Shown here piece by piece: positions 26,594 to 37,949 of a stretch of DNA of 64,000 nt. A program made the position numbers and the translations under genes. Origin of the DNA: Gyrodactylus bullatarudis (lineage: Eukaryota > Platyhelminthes > Monogenea > Gyrodactylidea > Gyrodactylidae); NCBI GenBank assembly GCA_012064415.1, contig SSNU01000012.1, positions 118,748 to 182,747 on the forward strand. The letters are read 5' to 3'. Position 1 is the stretch's first letter; each line of letters begins with the position of its first letter. The notes beneath the pieces are model-generated. The model saw only the letters and a program-made list of their open reading frames with translations, ran no database searches and had not been told where the DNA came from.

Positions 26594-27252
26594 ACAAAAC
26601 TAGTATGTATGTCCAAGAGGTTTTTATTTAAAATTATTATGCATGTAATAAAAGTAATTTCTGTCCTTGAGTTCTGTTCTCAAAATTAGTATGTTTTTGC
26701 TCAGAATTGGTATGTTAATTTTTTCATCAAGAAATCGATTTCGATCAAGATTTTTTGGTATCTATATCATTTTTTCCCTCTTTTTGTAGTGGGACCAATA
26801 TACTTTATTTGAAATGTGGAATACACCAATAGATATTTTTAAAAAGTGTACTGCTTCTTATATTTTATACAGTGTATTTTCAATAATTTCAATTTTAGTT
26901 CTGTATTTTTTTGAAAATTTATTAATTGAAAAAATTCATTCCAGAATGACAATTTTATCAATGTTGCAAACTTTTCTTTTCTGACTCTTCAGGCTTATCT
27001 GCTTTTGTTCTAGGGTTTAAACATAATAGGTTTGAAAACAAAGCAGATTATTCATGAATAAAATCTAGTAATACATACACTAATTCTGAGCAAAAACATA
27101 CTAATTTTGAGAACAGAACTCAAGGACATACTAAATCTGAAATTACTTTTACATGCACTTCGGTAAAAAGACATCTAGATCTGATTTTTCAATTTTTAAA
27201 AAAACATACTTCTAATTCTAAATAAACACCTCTTGGACATACTAGTTTTGGA
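26594..27252. mobile_element. Non-autonomous element with long TIRs and TTAGTATGT repeats
   Basis: The left arm (about 26594-26715) and right arm (about 27065-27252) are inverted copies. Both begin with AAAACTAGTATG and share TCCTTGAGTTCTGTTCTCAA and TTAGTATGTTTTTGCTCAGA. The right arm carries an additional segment of about 60 bp. The short motif (C/T)TAGTATGT recurs several times per arm, like subterminal transposase-binding repeats. No reading frame is present. Superfamily is unassigned; no clear target duplication found. Confidence 0.6.
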
Positions 27253-28294
27253 AATGCCCCTATTAAATATAGGTTCTGCCTTTTTATAAATTATATAATA
27301 TGCTTGGGAAGTAAGTTGTAATTATTGCTGTGAGAAAAATATTTCAAATGCATTAATTAAAATTTTTCCATATTTCAAAGGCTCTGAAATATGAAATAAA
27401 TCTGTGAAATTGGGGAAAATAGTCATGTGCCTCGTGGAAAAAAGGAAGAAATTCTCTGACTTTTGAGGTTATAATGATTAGGAAATCTGTTTAAGAATCA
27501 ACGGGTGCTGTAATTTTCTCCTTGATAATTATTAATTCTGGAAGAGACAGATATTTTTATACTTTCTGTCTAAATGTGATGTATAACATTGAGAAACCAG
27601 ATAGAAAACATATTTGGAGAAATTTCAATATATTTTCCTACCCCCACCCCCCTCTTAGCGTCAATACATTCAGTTATTTTAATTTTTGCTCTAGTCCAAA
27701 TTCTGAATATATCTTGACGAAATCGTTTTTTGCGCAAAGATTAACAATCAAGTAAAATTTTGTGAAATTTAAAAAGAAATTTCATAAAAACTTTTTGTGG
27801 ATACGAGACGGTCAATCTATAAGAAATTAAAATTTGTTGTCAGAATCAATAAAAATTTCAACTTTCGTTGGGGCCTAAGTCGACAGTTGAGACAGTTGTC
27901 TTAAGGAACGAAAACACATCTTGATCCAATATCAGAAAAAACCTCAAGTCTGATGTTAGTTTGAGTAAGGCTTCATGGGAGAAAACTCGAAAACAATTAG
28001 AATATTAGTTTTTAATTGCACAATCATAATAGTATGCATCCGGTTTTAAAAGATTAACATTGATTCTTAGTTGATCAAATGTTTCTAATATTTTTAAAGA
28101 TCACGATCATAATCATTCGATATTTTAAGTAAAATTCATATTCATGAGACCAACAAACTAAGCAAGAGTTCTTAATCGTAAATTTTTTATTATTTTTTCA
28201 TTGAAAAAGAAACTTCAATTACAAACTTATTTAGCTTATATCTTTTTTCTTTTACAATACTGAAAATATAAAAATGTTTGTTCAAAATATACAG
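27253..28294. other. Intergenic, nothing recognised
   Basis: AT-rich sequence between the TIR element and the 3' end of the small surface-protein gene. No supported feature. Reading frames of up to about 77 codons look like chance frames, with no domain or bias. Confidence 0.4.
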
Positions 28295-28300
28295 TTTATT
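28295..28300 (-). terminator. Possible poly(A) signal of surface-protein gene
   Basis: The + strand TTTATT reads AATAAA on the gene strand, about 170 bp after the stop codon at 28472-28474. AT-rich context makes chance matches common. Confidence 0.35.
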
Positions 28301-28471
28301 ATTATTTAATTTCAATAATATATATTGTCTCTTAAAGAGACCTGACAAGAGAAAAATAATCAAGCATTCAAATTTTTTTGTTTTCTTGTGGTTAAAGGCT
28401 ATGTAGAAAAATATAATTTTCACATTTTGTTTGAATTGTAATCATAATAATGTTCGATAGACTTTCATTTT

Positions 28472-28969
28472 TTAATAGGTATTTGCAATTAATACTGAAA
28501 CAAATAGTATGATTGTCTTGTAACCGTTTGAAATGGAAGAGTTAGCCTCTGATTCACTCTCGTTTGAATTCGATGGAGTTAGTCCACCGGCAGATTTGTC
28601 TGCGACTATTCCAGTTTCACTACCATCGCTTCCTTCAACTTCGACATCACTTTCATTATTTGGCTCTGGTGTTTGTTCCGGCTGAGATGTATTTTCAGTA
28701 TTGGTTTCTGATGAAGCTGTGGTAGAATCATATTTTTCTTGCTCTTGGACCTTTTGAGTATCCTCAGTAATATCATTAGCTTTGGTAGTGTCAGAATTCT
28801 CTTCTTTCTTCTCAGTAACTACCGGCTCATTTGATTCTTGAATTGCTTCAACGGTTGATGTCTCACTAACAGATTGTTGAGTGCTAGACGTTTCTTCGGT
28901 TGGATCTTGAGAATTAATAATCACCAAGGTAATCAACAGCAGAAGAGCGATATAACCCAGCAACTTCAT
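28472..28969 (-). CDS. Secreted, probably GPI-anchored mucin-like protein, 165 aa
   Basis: An uninterrupted single-exon frame. Residues 1-20 form a clear signal peptide (MKLLGYIALLLLITLVIINS). Residues 21 to about 148 are hydrophilic and low complexity, rich in Thr, Ser and Glu with many ESN/NTS-type sites, suited to O- and some N-glycosylation. The C-terminus ends in a hydrophobic tail (TIILFVSVLIANTY) directly after small residues SISNG, the arrangement expected for a GPI-anchor signal. No cysteine or known catalytic domain is visible. The sequence just before the ATG (ATTCTAG) could also serve as a splice acceptor, so an upstream non-coding exon is possible. A TATA-like box lies about 45 bp upstream. 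The surface/mucin role is inferred from architecture alone; it stands alone in transposon-rich DNA. Confidence 0.75.
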   Translation of the reverse strand: MKLLGYIALLLLITLVIINSQDPTEETSSTQQSVSETSTVEAIQESNEPVVTEKKEENSDTTKANDITEDTQKVQEQEKYDSTTASSETNTENTSQPEQTPEPNNESDVEVEGSDGSETGIVADKSAGGLTPSNSNESESEANSSISNGYKTIILFVSVLIANTY

Positions 28970-29011
28970 CTAGAATGGTCTAATGGAATATTAGTTTTCG
29001 TGAATGAAAAG

Positions 29012-29018
29012 ATTTATA
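29012..29018 (-). promoter_or_regulatory. TATA box (TATAAAT) of surface-protein gene
   Basis: The gene-strand sequence CTATAAAT lies 43-49 bp upstream of the ATG at 28969. This would place transcription start about 15 bp before the start codon and fits a compact single-exon gene. Confidence 0.45.
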
Positions 29019-29059
29019 GTAGCAAAAATCATAATATTTATCGGCTTCTGATTGGATGA

Positions 29060-30590
29060 TTTCAAACCAAGCAATTTCATTGGTCAGAAATGTTTACAAT
29101 GAATTTTACTATGAGTGAAAGAAAGTGTATCTGATTACTTTTTTGTAGTTTAAAAAAATTGAAACCCCCTTCTATAGAATTCTACTGAATTTTCAACTAA
29201 TTTATCAAGGGTACGAATTTAGTCTTTTCAATTTTATCGATATTTATTCTCTAAACTATTTTATCAAAAATGCAAGATTTAAATTTATATCGAAACTATA
29301 GATTCTCTGATAGATGTTTAGTAAACATTGGTTTTGAGTTGGATCAGAAAATTTTTTCTTCGACTACAATAAGAAATGTTTACGAATCCTTAGTCCAGCC
29401 TAGTTGAAATTGTAATCTCATTAAAATTCAAAATGATTTGTTAAAAAGATCTTAGATTATTTTTTCTCGAAATAATGTCAGTTCATGATAAATCCTGATA
29501 AACTATATATAAACTGATACAATCTTTGTAAACAAACTTCATATATGAGAAAAATATAAAAACTAATTTAGTTATATTTCTTACTTAACAATGTTTACAG
29601 TGTATAGTTTGAACGCTTTTAATCTGTTTAAAATCTTCATGAATTGAACATGTAGAGAATAAATCTTCTTAATGGAACTCGAATATGTTTTGATCTTGAT
29701 CCCTAATTAAAGTGCAAAACTCTTTTACAACTCTTCACTATAATTTGGTCAGTTTTTGCTCAAGTAATTTTCTCTAAATACAGTACTATTGTACTCACCT
29801 GATACCGTAGAGATTTCGGCATACCGACACTGCTTGGAAAATAATAAATAGGACTCCTATTAAAATAGAACATTAGAGGTCAAACTAATTACAAAAAATA
29901 ACATGAATTTAACCCTATGCTAACCGATATTTAATCAGAGTTCGTATAACTGGAATCTAAGGTAATTCCATATAATGGAACAAATAGAGGAGGTTTTGAT
30001 TTTGAATATGCTACAATAGTTATAATTAAGGGTCAAAATAATTTTGGGAAAATAATTATCAATGAAATCGGAATAGGGGATAATTAGCTGCAATCTTACT
30101 AGAAGAGAAGAAGACTTTGAATTATAATTATTGATTTAACAGATGGTTAATTTCAGGTTTTCAGATTTTCAAGTTTGATTTTTTTATGATATTGCAAGAT
30201 GAGTTTTTATAAAATTAAACGTTGACAAATTTTCATTGAAAATAAAAATTTATCAAGGACGAAATCTTATATTGAAATATAAAAAATATGTATATTCTGA
30301 GCAGGTAAAAAATAGCTTGACCTCGTCCTTAGCCAAATGGCTCATAATAGTAAAAAAATGAGTGTCTGTAATGACAAAAGTTCAAAATATAATTTGTCAA
30401 AGGTCTCGAAAAGGTGACTTATTCAGTCAGGTTTAGAGTAAAGAAGATATAACAAAAAAAGTAAAGAAGAGATAAAGACTCTTTATTAAAGAGTAATCCA
30501 GTTTAGTTAAATATGAGATTATTGAATTTAGATCGAAAAGGTTATCACAATCCGATAGAGCGAACCTTAGAGTCTAAAAATCTAAACCGA
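29060..30590. other. Intergenic, nothing recognised
   Basis: AT-rich. A fragment near 29096 (CAATGAATTTTACTATGAG) resembles the end of the repeat unit found at 12, 24 and 54.8 kb. No gene seen. Confidence 0.4.
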
Positions 30591-30917
30591 TTAACCCTTC
30601 ATGTCCCATTGTTCCACCAGTGGAACACAACACTTTCTTAAGCGATAATTTGAAATAAAAGATTCTTAATTATTTCACTTATGTATATATTTGTATTTAT
30701 CTTTTTTTTCAATATAGAAATTTTTTCTAACAAAAAAAATAAAAATAAAACTAATTTTTTCACCCCTGATTAGAAAGGAAATTTATTAAGCTACAAGTCA
30801 TGAAGATAGCTTTTCAGTGATGCACATCATAATTTTTTTTTTTTGAAATTGATACATATATATTTATATTTATTCATAGAAATGATTTGTACAAATAACA
30901 GGGAACGAGTGTTCAAT

Positions 30918-31002
30918 ATGCCCGGTGTGGGAGGGTTTGATTCGATATTAAGGGGGTCCGAATGAGAGGTGAGAGAGATACCACTACGCCACACCGCGCC
31001 AA
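30918..31002 (-). mobile_element. tRNA-derived SINE head / tRNA-like sequence
   Basis: Read on the - strand, this holds a pol III A-box (TGGCGTAGTGGT) and a degenerate B-box (TATCGAATCAA). Its 5' GCGCGGTG and 3' CACCGGGC pair like an acceptor stem with one mismatch. The D-arm to anticodon region does not fold into a proper tRNA, so I call it a SINE head or pseudo-tRNA. Twenty-five bases (30963-30987) are identical to 34021-34045 in the other orientation, which supports a dispersed family. Confidence 0.5.
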
Positions 31003-31061
31003 ATAATTACTTGAAGAAGGGTGATTTTTTGAATATGTAGTCAAATATTTAAAAAAATATA

Positions 31062-32406
31062 TAAACCTAGTTGACATGAAGATGAGAATTTACTATTTTT
31101 ACAAAAAACTCGATATTTTTCTCCGGATTCACAGAAAAAAATAATTTTTTTGTTAGAAATCAGTATTGTATTTAAAGTGAAATTCAATATAAAATATGTA
31201 CAAAATTGAATAAAGTCTAAATACATTGTGAATCTCGTTAAAGTCTGTAAGATAAAATAATGAATAATTAAAATCTTGGAGTCTGTAAATAAATGTGATA
31301 AATTGAATCTGAAAATTCAAATCGAAAATTATTCTGGTGGCAACTCAATAATGAAGATCTGGATATAAAAGTGTTTTGGTATAGTCAATTTTAGATCTTA
31401 TGTGGGTCGTAATACATATAATTGAATATAGATTTGTGCAATTTGATAAGTCATATTTTAAATTTAGATAGTTGTAAAAGGCAAGAAGATAATTATTTTT
31501 AAACGATGCATTTCTCAGGTTATAGGATTGTTCTATTTTAATCGAATTCTCTCGATTACTCTTGCTTGGTCATTGGTTAAATTAATAAGCAATGGTGAGA
31601 TGTAGTCCAAATGGGATAGTACCAATGATTTAAACGCTTTAATTCTTAAATTAGGGGTTTTAGCAAATTTTAGAATTGCGAATATCATAGATTTTATTTT
31701 AGGGATATTTAAAAGAGGATTAATTTCTAATTTTGAATTTAAACCGAATTAATTTTTTGAATTCTAAAACGGAATCAGCTAATAAGATGTGAATATTCGT
31801 AAAAATTCCGAAAAAAATTCAATATGACCAAAATTAGGCCGTTTATGGAATTTTGAAAATGCACCAAATTTCCACTTTTTCAACTTTTGAGCCCAAAATT
31901 TTTATCTATTTTGATGAATCGAAGCAGTTGAGTGATGATATTTAGGATCATCATTAGAAAAAGAATTAGAATTTGGCCAAAGAGATAGCGAATAATTTAC
32001 TGTTTCCAAGAAAAAGTTAAACTTCCAGATATTGGATAATTTTCCTTCGGGATAATCCAAAAATTAAAATGGTTCGATTTCCCACAGTAATGACGAACTT
32101 GAGTGACCTTCTACAGGTGAATTCGAAATCTTTGTTTAATTTTGATCCCAAATATCAGTACTAAACAGCTTCGAATCATCAAAATCAATAAAAAAAATTG
32201 GGTTTAAAATTAGAAAAAGTGTAAATTCGAAAAACGTCCTAATTTTGGTCAGATTGAATTTTTTCGCAATTTTTTTCGGATATTCACATCTTATTATCTC
32301 ATTCCGTACTAGAATTAAAAAATTATTTTTTTCTGTGAGTCCGGAGAAAAATATTGAATTTTTTGTGAAAATAGTAAATTCTCATCTTCATGTCAACTTC
32401 GGTTTA
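31062..32406. mobile_element. Large fold-back element with TA ends, itself interrupted
   Basis: The outer arms 31062 to about 31157 and about 32305-32406 are inverted copies (AGTTGACATGAAGATGAGAA; shared TTTCTCCGGA). The inner arms, about 31742-31935 and 32155-32330, are also inverted copies (AAGATGTGAATAT; GACCAAAATTAGG; TTTGATGA..CGAAGC). In the right arm, outer and inner parts are contiguous. In the left arm about 590 bp separate them, indicating an insertion at about 31158-31742. The termini match the TA-flanked MITE family at 25.3 and 36.6 kb. Non-coding. Confidence 0.6.
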
Positions 32407-32613
32407 GAATAAAATAACTTTTTACCGTAAAACAATAGCCGTATATTTCAAAAAAGCTAAAAAATGCCTATTTCAACCTTTATTATCTTTGAAAGAATAA
32501 GTCAGCTTTCAAAAAGGAATTCAGTTTCAGAATCAGCGTAATTATTTCGATAAGGCTGCAAATTTTCTCATTTGGATGATGAAAAAAAAATATTTTTGGA
32601 CATGAAGGGTTAA

Positions 32614-34008
32614 GGAAAAAGTGAAATGAGTTAACTGGAAAGCGGAGAGAATAATTTTTAAGAACTGGTTCGGAGAGAGAGGCAAAATTTTCAATGGTGA
32701 AAGCAGATCTTGAAGATCTGATCTTTCCAACCATAAAGGATCAAGATCGGAGATAGAAATTAGGGAATTATTAGAGTCAATATTGGGAAAACAGGAGAGA
32801 AAAAATCTATATTGGATCCTTTCAATAGTTAGAGAATTAGCTCAAGTTAGTAATTTATTCGTGTAATAATGAAAAACAAAACCTGCAATGGGTGCCATTG
32901 TTCGTGACAATCAGACATGGTTTAAAATTCTCTGCTTGAGAATAAATAAATTTCAATAGACCCCTGAGAAGTTTTCTTTTAATGGAATAAATCAATATTC
33001 ATATCCTGAGTAGTTCAAAATAAGAGTGTAACCAGAGATACTTTAACAAGACAGAGTTGTTTTGATGAGAACATCTTCTGTACTTTATTGAAATGATTGC
33101 TTTAAAATTTGCATTCTCTGAAATCTTGGTTTTCCTTATTAGCTCATAAATTAGATACATGCTGAGTCTAGGGAAGATGTGGGACTTTTCCGCATGGAAT
33201 TAGCGATAATAATACACTATATACACCACTTATTCCTGGTTACATTAAAACCTAACAATTAAATAAGTATCTAAAATACTACTTCTGAGTAGTAGTTAAA
33301 TTTTTAAAAAAGAGTCAGAAATAAAACTTGATCGTAATAGCATTTCTTATGATTTAATTAGAGATAATTTCGTCTTAAATATCAATTTTGATTATTAGTA
33401 ATTAAAGAGTGTAATTATCAAAAATACACAAGTCAAGATGACGAATTGTGACAACCTCAACTCCATAAAATCTATTACTAAACATATTCGCTCTAAAATT
33501 GACTACACAAAATCTCTCCTATACCCTGATCTTCATTAAGTAGAAGTAACCTAGTGATTTTCGATTTAATTTTTCAGATCAACTGCCAAAACTCAATTCA
33601 CTAAAAACTCATTCATAATTCATGTTCTTCCTATCTTTAACAAACACGAGATCGATTAATGTCCTATTTTTATTTTAGTATTTATTTTTTCAATATAGAT
33701 TCTATTTCTACCAAAAAAAAAATTAATTTCTTCATTGAAAAATCTGATTTTATTTTTAATTTTTTTCAAACAAGACGAACGAGTTCGATAGGGTTTAGTG
33801 GTACAGATCGAATCAGGATAAATTTCTCTACAAAATGAGACCAAAAACCGGAAAAATGAAAAAATTTGCCCAAAAGATAATTTTTCAAGATACTTGTCCT
33901 ACTTCAAAGTATGATTATAATCAGAAAAAACAGTTTCAACAGTCATAAACAGGGTGTGTGCTTTCTCGAGCACCAAAACTGGTGGAGAAGTGTAATAAAT
34001 TACTAATA
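32614..34008. other. Intergenic, nothing recognised
   Basis: AT-rich sequence between the piggyBac-type element and the second SINE fragment. No supported coding or RNA feature. Confidence 0.4.
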
Positions 34009-34046
34009 GGGCAATGTGACGTAGTGGTATCTCTCTCACCTCTCAG
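34009..34046 (+). mobile_element. SINE fragment, second copy of tRNA-like head
   Basis: GGGCAATG is followed by an A-box-like TGACGTAGTGG and then by bases identical to the other copy; the 25-bp identity covers 34021-34045. The similarity ends at about 34046 without a B-box, so this is a truncated copy. Confidence 0.5.
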
Positions 34047-36633
34047 AAATTCAATTTTGCTGAATACTGCTATTTTTCTGGATATTTTGTGGAATTATTG
34101 CTATTTTCTGACCTTCCTAATTATTACCAAGAGTTAGTTCCAGACTTTGATAAAAATTGCCTTATATTTCTGCACTATAGAATACACAATTTGAATTCAT
34201 GTGAGATGAAATCCGCGCACACGAAGCAAGCTGCACTTAATAGTTTTCGGTATGAATCAAAAGAAATTAACTTTTAGAAAAATCTAGCTTTGTATAATTT
34301 TTCAACAAATATAGTTCAATTAAACGCAAGCTGATTTTTAGCAGCGGTACCTTCGGATTGGCCACAAAATGCGTAGATGAAATTATGATGTGATTAAACT
34401 GAATAATTATTTAATCTTTGTTATTTGAATTAGTATGAAACAAGGTCTCCATTCTCATCTGATGATTCATTAGTGCCCATTCAGACTATTTATTATATTT
34501 AATATTAGCAAGTCTTACAAATTACTATTTTACTTGATACTACATAAGACATTTCAATTCTAAGTAAACATAATAAAAATAGAATGTTTAAAACATTACT
34601 TATCAGTAGTCGCATATTATAATATATTACTAACTGAGATATTCAAAAAAATAAAAATTCGAAGTGGTTGTCGTGATCACTGTGTGTCACTGGAATAATT
34701 TATCTTTAAAAATAATATTCATAATTACTTAAAAGTAGCCATTGTATATAATAAAAGAAATATTCTAAAGATATGAATTAATATCGCCAGGAGCATAAAA
34801 AAATTATTTCCTGCTCTAGTGTATGTGCCTATTTTTTAATCTTAATGAAGAAATAGGAAATTATAATCAATAAATATTTGTACTGTTAATGTTCGTTTTA
34901 TTCCCCTCATATCTGCCTACAAACATTGACTATTGCTTTAATTCATTCTGGAGAGAAGATCTTTTAATTTCTTCTCTATTATCCCTCTTACTTTGATAAC
35001 CATAGATTGGAAGATGGAAAAGTATTCGAATAAATAAATTATATGTATCTACTACTCATATGGTACACTTGAGATGAAATCTACTGAACGATAAACTTTT
35101 TGGTTTACACCTCTTCAAGTGTGTTGGGAGAATTCTTCTTTTTTCCAATACCACTGATACGCAGATCTCTGTTCAAGATCTCTTGAAATATTCAACTAAA
35201 TAAAATCAATTTAATTCAAGTTTAGTTTTTAACATAACTGTTCAATCCTATAAACGGAGAAGAATCCTAAGGGTTAGAAATTTTCATATGAACAATGTTC
35301 ATTGAATATGACAATTTTTAAAATCAGCGTTTTAGAAAAAACTTTACTGCATAAGCCAATCTCCTCATCCAAAGTGGCGAAAAGCCAGATGAAATTATCA
35401 GGTCATTATATGGATAGAGACAAGGGTAGATGGATTTAAGGAACCTATATTGAATTTTTCCAGCTCTTTTCATAGCACTTTTTTGTAGTCATAGTGAGGC
35501 AGAAAAAAGCTTAAATTTAAAGATCTTTCTGAGGAAAGTAACTGATTTAGACGTCTAAATCAGGAGATGCTTTGATTAATCTTCATCGCAAGTTATTAGC
35601 TTGAATAATGACAATCCCATAAAATTGAGAGAATTGGTAATTTGACTCCAATTTTTAGTATGATTTTAGCCCTCATCGCCATTATGGCATTGATATTTAA
35701 AAATTTCCGCCCAAATTTCAATGAATTCTTACTATATAATAAAATTTATATATGTAAATTCTACAGATATCTTGATCATTAATTTACTCTGAAACTAATG
35801 CCTGGAACTAATATCTAAGGCTCTAAATGAAAATAAAGAATCTTACCAAAATGACATAGAAAATAGATGACTTGAAAAGATATTCTAGTTGTCTTTTGCT
35901 TTTACTAAATCACTGAAATCGCCAAGAAAACAAATGAACGTTTGCCAAATAAACTAAAATAGCTTGTATATAGATTTGTAATTTTTAGAGATTGTCCTTT
36001 GCAGCGTTTATTCTGAAATACAACAAGATGAATGCATAATTATTAAACTTTATCCGTTAAATATTTCCAGAATCATTTACTCAGTAGATTTAGGTCGTAT
36101 ATTTCTCTCAATACAGGGATGTCAAATCAATTAATTTTTTTACCTTTATGAAAGACGATAAATGGTTAAGTTAGAGAACAATTGCCCCTCTTATTTCTCT
36201 CTAACTTCTCTTTGAATCGTGTTGGTTTTTTAATTATCGATGAGATGAAAACTCACCGCAAAAGATTCGTTTTCATTTCATCGATGTTAAAAAGCCCCTA
36301 GTCTCTTTGTCATTCAGAAAAATTACTGGAAAACAAGAGGGGGCAAATGTTTAGATTAGCCCGATAAATTTCCATAAATATTGAATATTTTGTTTTCACG
36401 CCAGACTATAGTGAATTTTGATAATAAAAAAGTGTAAACTTTTGAAATGGTTGTAGAGAATAGAATCAAAAGTTAGTCTTTTATTAAGGGTGGTGTCATT
36501 ATTGTTTTTCAGCAAAAGTTACAAAATAAATGAAATTGATTTCTTCAAAAGAGTATAGCAATAATCTAATGAATTCACATTCGGTTAGGTAATTTTGAGA
36601 CAAAGGAGCATGTCTATTTTGCAAGAATTATTC
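34047..36633. other. Intergenic, nothing recognised
   Basis: AT-rich, with no coding, RNA or repeat feature that I can support. A frame of 62 codons at 34089-34277 has no recognisable motif. Confidence 0.4.
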
Positions 36634-37003
36634 TAAAGTTGGTTGATATGAAGTTGGGAATACATTCACTACTTGAAAATTCAAAATTTCTCGAAAATGG
36701 GGAAACTGTCGGTAACTTTATGGTGCTAGTCAGCTTTCTCGTCTAATCTTGATCCTGGAAAACCTCTTTTGATCAACCTCCAACTTTCAAATCAACAAAA
36801 ATTTTCAGCTCAAAGTTCAAAAAATAGGATTTTAGCGCCAAATTGAAATTACGATATTTTTCATAGAAATAATTTTTTTCAGAATTTTTTTCTTCAAATG
36901 GTAAAAGTGGGGAACATGAGTAGGATTCCAAAAAATCTTCAACAAATTCGAATTCTTGATGAAAAAATCGAGATTTCTGTAACCATCTTTATCAACCACC
37001 GTA
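36634..37003. mobile_element. TA-flanked MITE, copy 2, damaged right end
   Basis: The left terminus GTTGATATGAAGTTGGGAAT (near 36642) and the interior (TTTTAGCGCCAAATTGAAAT; TAGGATTCCAAAAAATCTT; GATGAAAAAATCGAGATTTC) match the copy at 25253-25603. Near the right end about 25 bp of the expected terminus is missing before TATCAACCACC, so this copy carries a deletion. Confidence 0.6.
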
Positions 37004-37179
37004 TCAGCCATCTTTAATAACAACGCTCCGTAGTCAAGATGGGCAGAATACATTGTTTGAATGACAGCAGTCTTAATTCTGGCGCATGTACGCATTTACG
37101 TAGGATGGTCTTGAAGACGGTTACAGCAAGACTCACTAATTACTTTTAATTACTATCTAAACTTTATTGTTTCATACAA

Positions 37180-37800
37180 TTGTTGAAAAATTATTCGATA
37201 AATGAAAACCACACCCAAATTTTGAACAAAAGATTCAAGTGCATTCATTATCCTGATAAACAAAATAAACAAGATTGTTATTTACCACAGAAATTGTTGG
37301 AAAAACTCAAAATTCAGAATGGGAGAATGTTTAGATATTCTAGCACAAAGAAAATTTCACATGAAGGAAATTTCTCCAAAATTGTATACTAATTTGAATT
37401 GAAAAGTAGAGAATGCCTAATGGGTATGCTTTACAGATTGCAGAGAAGATTAAAAGAGGAATACCCATATTTTAGAGATAAACTAATGGCTAAAGTATAT
37501 GCTTAAAGTGTCCCAGAAATTGTTTCAGAGTTGGATACAAATGAAATCAAAGAAAAGTCAACGATAGTTAATAATCCAATTATGTCCCAACCTGTAATTA
37601 TTGAAAAGAAAAAAACGACGTTGAGACAGTGGGCAACAAACAATTGATCGCTTTGTGAAGAGAAAAAAGTAGCTGATTATGATCAGAGTGTTCCTACCGA
37701 CAACCCCCCCCCGCCGCCGCCTTCACAATTCAAAGCTGAAACAAAATTAATAGATGGTCCAATGGAAGGCCTCAAAATTTATTTGCGACGTTTAAAATTT
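37180..37800 (+). pseudogene. Decayed reading frame of unknown protein
   Basis: One frame runs about 207 codons with protein-like composition, interrupted by in-frame stops at 37390-37392, 37504-37506 and 37648-37650. Segments such as LYRLQRRLKEEYPYFRDKL and LIDGPMEGLKIYLRRLKFEV look like former coding sequence. Around 37632-37670 a neighbouring frame reads QQTIDRFVKRKK, which fits the PCNA-interacting PIP-box pattern QxxIxxF with a basic tail; this suggests two compensating frameshifts. A CCC/CCG repeat at about 37704-37722 encodes a proline run. I do not recognise the parent gene. It could be a processed pseudogene or a piece of a transposon protein. Confidence 0.35.
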
Positions 37801-37949
37801 GAAGTTGGTACGATTTTTCTGGTTTTTTATAACTTTTTGATGATTTCAATGTGTGAGAGGAATGAAAATTTATTTTTCAGGAAACTAGTTATCAATATTG
37901 AATTTTTGAAAGAACCGTCAATTTGAGCTGATCATTTATTATTTTTCAA

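Larger units (their letters stand above)
30591..32613. mobile_element. piggyBac-type non-autonomous element with TTAA ends
   Basis: TTAA at 30591-30594 and 32610-32613 flanks an exact 12-bp terminal inverted repeat: CCCTTCATGTCC at 30595-30606 and its complement at 32598-32609. TTAA duplication and CCC-starting termini are the signature of the piggyBac superfamily. A palindrome GTTCCACCAGTGGAAC follows the left terminus at 30611-30626; an inner palindromic or repeated motif is known in some piggyBac-like ends. There is no transposase frame inside. The 2-kb interior holds a tRNA-derived SINE piece and a large fold-back element, so it has been a target for later insertions. Confidence 0.6.

Noticed and set aside
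36832..37095. 87-codon minus-strand frame
   Set aside because: Its 3' half lies in the MITE copy; the remainder (37010-37095) looks slightly protein-like but has no recognisable motif.
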